Positions 6,031-10,409 of a DNA stretch of 10,409 nt are shown here, in pieces (position 1 is the first letter of the stretch; each line of letters begins with the position of its first letter). The DNA lies in the NCBI GenBank assembly GCA_050050615.1, contig JASFTV010000103.1:1-10409 (forward strand). The letters are read 5' to 3'. This DNA comes from JASFTV01 sp050050615. GTDB taxonomy: Bacteria > Desulfobacterota > DSM-4660 > Desulfatiglandales > HGW-15. The position numbers and the translations under genes are program-made. Below the pieces are notes generated by a model that worked only from the letters and a program-made list of their open reading frames with translations, was not told the origin of the DNA and searched no databases.

Positions 6031-6927
6031 TCACCAGACAGATTTCAGCATCCCCCTGGGACGCCAGAGCAATACGATCACAACCGCTGTATAGGGAAAT
6101 ACGATGGCAAATTGTGGCCAGAACAAGACGCCAAAGGATTGGGTCAACCCGAATATAAGCGAACCTACCATGGCACCCCACATGTTGCCCAAGCCGCCTA
6201 TGGTGACGATGAGAAAGGCCTCAATGATGATGTCATGATCCATCCCCAGAGTAATACTTACTGTGGGAGCGACCAGGGCACCGCCAAGTCCAGCAAGGAA
6301 ACAGCCAAGCACGAAAGCGAAAGCAAACACCCAGCTCACATTAATGCCGACGGCGCCCACCATTTCCCTGTCAACCGCGGCAGCCCGTGCGATTTTCCCT
6401 ATCTTGGTCCTGTTGGTGAAGAGCCACAGGCCTATCGCAACAACGGGACCTACGATCAGGACGAAGAGGTTATAACGCGGAAAGGATGAGCCAAAAATGG
6501 AGACAGAGCCCTTGAACAAGTCTGGTGCCATGATGGATCGATACTCAGCACCCCACGTCAGCTTGACGAGATCCCCGAAAATGAGCATAAGGGCGAAAGT
6601 GAATAGAAGCAACATCAAGTGCTCCCTCTGGTAAAGATGGCGGAAGAGCAATCTCTCCGCGATAAGGCTGACCGCGGCCACGACAAAGGGAGAGAGAATC
6701 AGTGCGAGCCAGAACCCGGTGGATCCCCCTCCGAATAGTTTTGAGATGCTGAAAGCTGAAAATGCCCCGATCATATATAGGGAGCCATGGGCAACATTGG
6801 GAACCCTGAGCACACCCAGGACAAAGCTGAGTCCGGCAGTGACGGTAAACAGGATCATCGCCCTGCTCAGGCCCACAAGGAGATGACTCCCCAACGCAGC
6901 GATACCAAAAGTTTGCCCGAATTCCAT
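6031..6927 (-). CDS. livH: LIV-type ABC transporter permease LivH
   Basis: The 298-residue polytopic membrane protein has about eight hydrophobic segments. It carries LivH-type motifs: VLRVPNVAHGSLYMIGAF (about 39-56), the cytoplasmic coupling region RAAAVDREMVGAVGINVSW (about 181-199) and IGGLGNMWGAMVGSLIFGL (about 243-261), ending WRPRGMLKSVW. The start ATG at 6927 is preceded by AAGGAAA followed by an A/T-rich spacer. It is separated from the binding-protein gene by 93 bases holding a strong hairpin and is followed directly by livM. Confidence 0.94.
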   Translation of the reverse strand: MEFGQTFGIAALGSHLLVGLSRAMILFTVTAGLSFVLGVLRVPNVAHGSLYMIGAFSAFSISKLFGGGSTGFWLALILSPFVVAAVSLIAERLLFRHLYQREHLMLLLFTFALMLIFGDLVKLTWGAEYRSIMAPDLFKGSVSIFGSSFPRYNLFVLIVGPVVAIGLWLFTNRTKIGKIARAAAVDREMVGAVGINVSWVFAFAFVLGCFLAGLGGALVAPTVSITLGMDHDIIIEAFLIVTIGGLGNMWGAMVGSLIFGLTQSFGVLFWPQFAIVFPYTAVVIVLLWRPRGMLKSVW

Positions 6928-6975
6928 TTTTTTTGGATTTCCTTGTGAGTTTTAATGAGGCGTATATCACCCTCA

Positions 6976-7006
6976 CCAAACCCTCCCCCAAAGGGGAAGG
7001 GTTTGG
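6976..7006. repeat. Strong palindrome between the binding-protein gene and livH
   Basis: CCAAACCCT (6976-6984) pairs with AGGGTTTGG (6998-7006). After one mismatch, CCCC (6986-6989) pairs with GGGG (6993-6996), leaving a 3-base loop AAA. The stem is therefore 13 pairs with a single internal mismatch. No T-run follows on the minus strand, so it is unlikely to end transcription completely. In comparable operons, hairpins after the binding-protein gene protect its mRNA and raise its level relative to the permeases. That role is inferred here. It may also be a copy of a dispersed REP-like repeat. Confidence 0.65.
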
Positions 7007-7020
7007 CAGGTGTTTCGAGG

Positions 7021-8271
7021 TTACTTGCCTCGGGCCTTCTGAATCTCAGCGCATGTGGGCATGACCTCATCGCCGCTCAGCGTGACAATATCTGTGGAGA
7101 TGATGAAATCATGCTGAGGAACCTTCTTGGTTACCCCAAGATACATAGGAAGCACGACTTGGTGGTCACAGGCCCTCATCTCCAGCTCCCCCGCGGGGCT
7201 GGCGACCTTCAGGCCCTCTAAAGCGTCAATGAATTTTTCCTTGTTTAAGGCGCCCGCTTTCCTGAAGCCCTCAGCGATAAACTTAGCGGTAATATAGCCG
7301 TGAAAAGCGGGAAAACCTGGCGGGGTCCCGTAGGCGGCCTCAAATGCTTTGACAAATGACCTGTTCTGTGCCGTATCAGGATAATAGAAGTGGTAGTCCA
7401 TGGTGCCCATCACACCCTGCGGTGCCTCTGGTCCCAGAGGCTTAAGCACGGCGTGATCCGTGGCGGTGTGAATCCAAATAGGAAGCTTATCAGCCATACC
7501 CGTTGCCTTGACCGCCTTCATGATGTTGGTCATGCTGCGGCCACCCGTACAAAAGATCACGGCATCCGGTTTCGCAGCCACAATGGCGGTGATGTAGGGG
7601 ATGAGATCGGGTTCGCCCGGCTTCCACCAAGATTTCCCGATCATCTCTACCCCAGGCTTAAGCGCCTTTAAGTTTCGCCAGGCTGCATCGGCAATAGCAT
7701 GGCCATATTCATAATCGTCCCCTGCAACCCAGTACTTAAGGTACGGCTTCTTTGCCAGAGCAACCCCTCCGGCTTTGCCTGCCATAGCGGTATTTTCCCC
7801 TGTCTGGAAAACGTACCTGTGCCCTTTCTCACCTGTCAGCTTCTCGGTCTTAGAAATCCAGACGAAAAACGGTACCTTCTCTCCTTTGACATAATCAGAT
7901 ACAGCCAAGGCGACAGAACTACTAATTGTGCCAACAAGGATATCCACATTCTCCCTCATAACCAGCTCTTTGGCCATGCTAAGACCAATATCGACCTTGA
8001 ACTTGGTATCACGGGTGGTAAACTCGATTTTGCTGCCCAGCACCCCTTCTTTGTTTATCTCCTCCAGAGCCAGTTTGAAGCCGTTAAGCGCATCATGGCC
8101 ATAAACGGCAGGTGGCCCACTGTAGCAGTCGATGATACCCACTTTAATATTCCGCGCCTCAGCCTGAAGAGGCACCAAAATGAGCGATAAGGCTAACAGG
8201 CCTCCCAGCAAAGCGATCCCCGCCGTTAATGGCGTGCGTTTCGTTTTAGCCAATCTGTTCTTACTCATCAT
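7021..8271 (-). CDS. Periplasmic substrate-binding protein of the LIV (branched-chain amino acid) ABC transporter
   Basis: The 416-residue protein has a basic N-terminus, a hydrophobic core (about 17-35) and a signal peptidase I site after QAEA (residue 39). There is no lipobox Cys, so it should be free in the periplasm. The mature part fits the Peripla_BP_6 (LivJ/LivK) family: IKVGIIDCYSGPPAVYGHDALNGFKLALEEIN at its start, the KVDIGLSMAKELV block (about 91-103), VDILVGTISSSVALAVSDY (about 108-126), and closing SPAGELEMRACDHQ. The substrate cannot be read from the sequence; members bind branched-chain amino acids, amides, short carboxylates or aromatic acids. Two ATGs stand in tandem (8271 and 8268). 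The GGAGG of the GGGAGGGG site is 4 bases from the first and 7 from the second, so 8268 may be the real start. It is transcribed from the promoter at 8450-8478, ahead of livHMGF. Confidence 0.93.
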   Translation of the reverse strand: MMSKNRLAKTKRTPLTAGIALLGGLLALSLILVPLQAEARNIKVGIIDCYSGPPAVYGHDALNGFKLALEEINKEGVLGSKIEFTTRDTKFKVDIGLSMAKELVMRENVDILVGTISSSVALAVSDYVKGEKVPFFVWISKTEKLTGEKGHRYVFQTGENTAMAGKAGGVALAKKPYLKYWVAGDDYEYGHAIADAAWRNLKALKPGVEMIGKSWWKPGEPDLIPYITAIVAAKPDAVIFCTGGRSMTNIMKAVKATGMADKLPIWIHTATDHAVLKPLGPEAPQGVMGTMDYHFYYPDTAQNRSFVKAFEAAYGTPPGFPAFHGYITAKFIAEGFRKAGALNKEKFIDALEGLKVASPAGELEMRACDHQVVLPMYLGVTKKVPQHDFIISTDIVTLSGDEVMPTCAEIQKARGK

Positions 8272-8346
8272 AACCCCTCCCTTCGTTTAGGTTGGAAAGT
8301 TCTTGGATCGAAACAAAGTTACTTCTTCAACAAATTCCCAAAGCCA

Positions 8347-8415
8347 ATAAGATTCTTATCGTTTAACCCTCCGTTGCGAGAGTGAAAATTCCTGTGGAGA
8401 AATACAATCCACGGG
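8347..8415 (-). repeat. Two stem structures in the long 5' leader of the binding-protein gene
   Basis: CCTGTGGA (8391-8398) and TCCACGGG (8408-8415) pair with one mismatch around a 9-base loop. Nearer the gene, ATAAGA (8347-8352) and TCTTAT (8354-8359) form a 13-base palindrome with a single central base. Both lie in the roughly 170-base untranslated leader predicted from the promoter. The rest of the 393-base spacer between this gene and the SDR gene shows no coding sequence that I can support. Confidence 0.4.
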
Positions 8416-8449
8416 TATCTTCTAGAAAACCACCTACTTTCGGGACGTT

Positions 8450-8478
8450 AATATATGGTAAAGGGTTATGGCTGTCAA
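8450..8478 (-). promoter_or_regulatory. Sigma-70-type promoter of the transporter operon
   Basis: Read on the minus strand, TTGACA (8478-8473) is a perfect -35. After exactly 17 bases comes TATATT (8455-8450), a 5-of-6 match to -10. This is the best promoter in the window. Transcription would start near 8443, about 170 bases before the binding-protein ATG, and so would be independent of the upstream SDR gene. Confidence 0.72.
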
Positions 8479-8508
8479 TATCAAAAGCATGGGATACATG
8501 ACAGCCAT
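8468..8508. promoter_or_regulatory. Inverted repeat overlapping the -35 box; candidate operator
   Basis: ATGGCTGTCA (8468-8477) and TGACAGCCAT (8499-8508) are perfect 10-base arms separated by 21 bases, with centres 31 bases apart (about three helical turns). One arm contains most of the -35 hexamer; the other lies upstream of it. Protein bound across both arms would cover the -35 region, so repression is the simplest reading. No local regulator gene is an obvious candidate. Confidence 0.55.
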
Positions 8509-8664
8509 CCAGGTTGGAGAAAAAATCCGCACCCACACCTCCTGTTTTTGGCTGCACTCCACAGGGGTTTGTCAGAAGGCAGGCTGGGACCTTTCCGAAG
8601 GGCCGCATCTCACGAATTGTGTCTTCTGAACACGATGACAATCCTGGATTCAGGGAATCTCCCC

Positions 8665-9405
8665 TTAAATTCCCCACCCCCCAGAAACAGGCATGGCCGC
8701 AGCCGTAATGAAGGATGCATCGTCTGAGGCCAAGAATGCAATCACCTTTGCCACCTCTTCTGGTTCCGCCATCCGACCCAGGGGAGTATCATTGATGATC
8801 ATCTCCTTATAGCGCTCCGCCATGAATTGCTCTATCGTGGGAGTACGCGTCAGCCCCGGCAAAACCGAATTGACCGTGACACCGTATTGACCCACTTCCT
8901 TGGCCACGGATTTTGTCAATCCGATAAGCCCAGCCTTCGCGCTTGAGTAAGCGATTTCTCCCTTGGCGCCGATAAGTCCATAGATAGAACTAACATTGAT
9001 GATCCTGCCCCAGCCCGCAGATTTCATGGATGGGAGCAAACATTGGATGAGGAACAGGGGCACGGTCAAATGGATGGTTAAAACAGATGAAAACGCTTCC
9101 GTGTCTATCTTAGAGGTCGTTCCTGGCCGGTCAAACCCAGCGTTATTCACCAATATGTCGATGACACCGCCAGATTGGGTCTTTTCCAGCTCGCCGCGAA
9201 GGCGTTCCGAATCCACCAAATCCAAGGGAAGAGAAAGAACGCTTCCCCCTTTTTTTCTAATAAACTCTGTCACATCTTCAAGAGTCTTGGGATTTCTATC
9301 CAAAAGAACCAGATCGGCACCCCGTGACGAGAAAACGTCTGCACAAGCTCGGCCAATCCCCTGCCCTGCTCCCGTGATCAACGCTCTATGACCACCAAGG
9401 TTCAT
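8665..9405 (-). CDS. Short-chain dehydrogenase/reductase (SDR), FabG/hydroxybutyrate-dehydrogenase-like
   Basis: The 246-residue protein is a classical SDR. It has TGAGQGIG (11-18) for NAD(P) binding, Asp36 at the end of beta-2 (LVLLDRN), which usually favours NAD(H), NNAG (87-90), the catalytic Ser in NVSS (139/140), and YSSAK with Tyr153 and Lys157. The C-terminus (FLASDDASFITAAAMPVSGGWGI) is typical. Residue 112 is His in IHLT, where many family members have the Asn of the catalytic tetrad. Members oxidise or reduce a hydroxyl/keto group; 3-oxoacyl, hydroxybutyrate or similar substrates are possible, and the sequence does not decide. ATG 9405 has GGGAGG just upstream. It precedes the transporter operon on the same strand but is separated by 393 bases holding a separate promoter. 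Confidence 0.92.
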   Translation of the reverse strand: MNLGGHRALITGAGQGIGRACADVFSSRGADLVLLDRNPKTLEDVTEFIRKKGGSVLSLPLDLVDSERLRGELEKTQSGGVIDILVNNAGFDRPGTTSKIDTEAFSSVLTIHLTVPLFLIQCLLPSMKSAGWGRIINVSSIYGLIGAKGEIAYSSAKAGLIGLTKSVAKEVGQYGVTVNSVLPGLTRTPTIEQFMAERYKEMIINDTPLGRMAEPEEVAKVIAFLASDDASFITAAAMPVSGGWGI

Positions 9406-9835
9406 GCCGCCTCCCTTCTTTCCAATCGCAAATCTCGTTTTCCCTTTGAGGGTAAATCAGAAAAAAATATGCAAGATGCCCCAGCACTTAGTTGCGTAAG
9501 TCCGCGTTATGTCATTTCGAACCCTTCGAGTGACTCAGAGCCTGCCCTGCCTCTGGCCCTGAGTTCGCCGAAGGGAGCCTGCCGAAGGGGTAAATTCCGG
9601 GAGAAATCTTGGCAACCCATGGGCATTGTAAGATTTCCCCCCCCTTATACGGGGGTCGAAATGACAGTATTGCCACAGTACTTAGGAAACGCTCCTAGTT
9701 CGTGTTAGGGGGCGGCCACAGGGCACCTGAGATAATGTTGCGACTTGCAGGAAACCCCCACCCGGCGGCTCCGCAAACAACGAAATTGAACATCTCGTAT
9801 GTCGAAAATTGTCAAAGGGATTCTGGGACTCTCCC
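9406..9835. other. Intergenic region between merR and SDR genes
   Basis: These 430 bases contain no supported gene. The middle is filled by the nested palindromic repeat at 9510-9666. The part next to merR (9667-9835) shows no tRNA, although a tRNA is often found near this gene pair, and no hairpin with a T-run that would mark a clear terminator. The part next to the SDR gene (9406-9509) must hold its promoter if it has its own, but no hexamer pair with acceptable spacing was found. Confidence 0.5.
9510..9666. repeat. Nested composite palindromic repeat (about 157 bases)
   Basis: The outer arms TGTCATTTCGA (9510-9520) and TCGAAATGACA (9656-9666) are a perfect 11-base inverted repeat. Inside are three further dyads. 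The first is CCCTTCG/CGAAGGG (9522-9528, 9569-9575), with CTCAG/CTGAG and CAGAG/CTCTG nested in it. The second is GAAATCTT/AAGATTTC (9603-9610, 9630-9637) around the palindrome CCCATGGG (9616-9623). The third is CCCCC/GGGGG (9640-9644, 9651-9655). The first inner dyad looks like a separate repeat unit inserted in the left arm of an outer REP/MITE-like unit. There is no coding capacity. Dispersal elsewhere in the genome is expected but cannot be tested here. Confidence 0.7.
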
Positions 9836-10159
9836 CTAGGTGAGGGTCTTGAGAATACCTTGAAGGTCTGCCTTAAGTTCCTCGAAAAATTTCTTATTCA
9901 CAGGAACCCCTTTAATCATTCTTCCTTTCAGCTTCTGTCTTGCGCCTTCGATTGTCAGCTTCTCCTCATAGAGGAGTCTTTTCACTTCCAGAATGATCTC
10001 CAGGTCTCTTTTCCGGTAGGTCCTCTGGTTGGTATTGGCCCTGAGGGGCCGGATTTGAGGAAATTCGCTTTCCCAGTATCTGAGGACATACGGTTCCACG
10101 CCTATGATTCGGCTTACCTCGCCTATCCGAAAATAGCGTTTGTTATTGGGAATCTCCAT
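9836..10159 (-). CDS. MerR-family DNA-binding protein downstream of pheT
   Basis: The 107-residue protein has an N-terminal winged helix-turn-helix of MerR type: YFRIGEVSRIIGVEPYVLRYWESEFPQIRP (about 9-38), with the characteristic RYWE. The wing NQRTYRKRDLE and a helical region RLLYEEKLTIEGARQKLKG follow. The short C-terminus has no effector-binding domain and no Cys pair, so it is unlike metal sensors. Small proteins of this kind are commonly encoded beside pheT, and their targets are largely unknown. The ATG is 7 bases after the pheT stop, so the two are surely co-transcribed. No ihfA gene lies between them. Confidence 0.9.
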   Translation of the reverse strand: MEIPNNKRYFRIGEVSRIIGVEPYVLRYWESEFPQIRPLRANTNQRTYRKRDLEIILEVKRLLYEEKLTIEGARQKLKGRMIKGVPVNKKFFEELKADLQGILKTLT

Positions 10160-10166
10160 GAGCCGC

Positions 10167-10409
10167 CTAGCCCTCTCTCAATCTTCCGCCCGTCTCTTTC
10201 CCTATCTTTTCGATGATGCTCTCATGGAGCCTGTTGATTTCCTTGCCGTCCAAGGTACCCTCTTTTGATCTGTAGCAGACCCTGAAGGTCAAAGCCTTTT
10301 CAGAAGGGGCCATCTTTCCTCCCTCGTAATGATCAAAGAGACTCACCGATTCGACGAGCTCCCCCCCCTCTTTCTGTACAATCTCCTGGATTCGGCCGGC
10401 CTCTGTTTT
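10167..10409 (-). CDS. pheT: Phenylalanyl-tRNA synthetase beta subunit, C-terminal 80 residues
   Basis: The frame enters from the right edge and ends at TAG 10167-10169. The visible part is the FDX-ACB (anticodon-binding) domain that closes PheT: VSLFDHYEGGKMAPSEKALTF, then CYRSKEGTL and the terminal helix EINRLHESIIEKIGKETGGRLREG. The spaced YEGG...LTFR.CYRS...TL pattern is highly typical. In the alpha2-beta2 enzyme this domain helps position tRNA-Phe. The catalytic-fold and B3/B4 editing domains lie outside the window. It is followed almost directly by the MerR-family gene. Confidence 0.93.
   Translation of the reverse strand, partial: KTEAGRIQEIVQKEGGELVESVSLFDHYEGGKMAPSEKALTFRVCYRSKEGTLDGKEINRLHESIIEKIGKETGGRLREG

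Noticed and set aside
8325..8350. Sigma-54-like TTGGC...TTGT upstream of the binding-protein gene
   Set aside because: The -12 GC is absent and the spacing is wrong; the TTGACA-17-TATATT promoter further upstream is far better.
8363..8677. 104-codon minus-strand frame in the SDR to binding-protein spacer
   Set aside because: It begins inside the SDR gene, has no good ribosome binding site, shows no recognisable domain, and covers the promoter and operator.
9667..9835. tRNA gene downstream of merR
   Set aside because: No T-loop GTTCRANYCC-type sequence with matching acceptor and anticodon stems was found on either strand.

Overview
The window looks like a chromosomal segment of a Gram-negative bacterium, most likely a deltaproteobacterium (Desulfobacterota). 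This is an inference. It rests on a pheT-merR gene pair, an NtrC-type sigma-54 regulator, a lipid A-type acyltransferase, and a LIV-type amino-acid transporter with RidA and cupin genes attached. Palindromic intergenic repeats are also numerous. No database search was possible.

Layout. The left edge (1-795, minus) holds the N-terminal part of an LpxL-like acyltransferase. It appears to be interrupted by an in-frame TGA near its start. A 439-base divergent spacer follows, containing two tandem TGCACA-N6-TGTGCA-like sites, a sigma-70-like promoter and a leader hairpin. It leads to a plus-strand NtrC-family response regulator (1235-2581). This gene converges on a long minus-strand cluster, and a 93-base imperfect palindrome lies between them.

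Read 5' to 3' on the minus strand, the main cluster is: an SDR oxidoreductase (9405-8665), then a strong sigma-70 promoter overlapping an inverted repeat (8450-8508), then a periplasmic binding protein, livH, livM, livG, livF, a ridA pseudogene and a cupin gene (2810). The four liv genes are tightly packed: LivH to LivM 13 bases apart, LivM to LivG abutting, and LivG to LivF overlapping by 8 bases. A strong hairpin separates the binding-protein gene from livH. The whole set would import a branched-chain amino acid or a similar small carboxylated substrate. RidA would normally detoxify enamine/imine intermediates, but here the gene carries an in-frame TAG and a frameshift.

The right edge (minus) holds the C-terminus of PheT followed at once by a small MerR-family gene. 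A 430-base spacer carrying a nested palindromic repeat (9510-9666) separates this pair from the SDR gene.

I found no CRISPR array, transposase, tRNA or rRNA, and no clearly new multi-gene system. The most notable observations are the two broken or nearly broken reading frames, the tandem operator-like sites upstream of the NtrC-type gene, the promoter/operator of the transporter operon, and the nested repeat.
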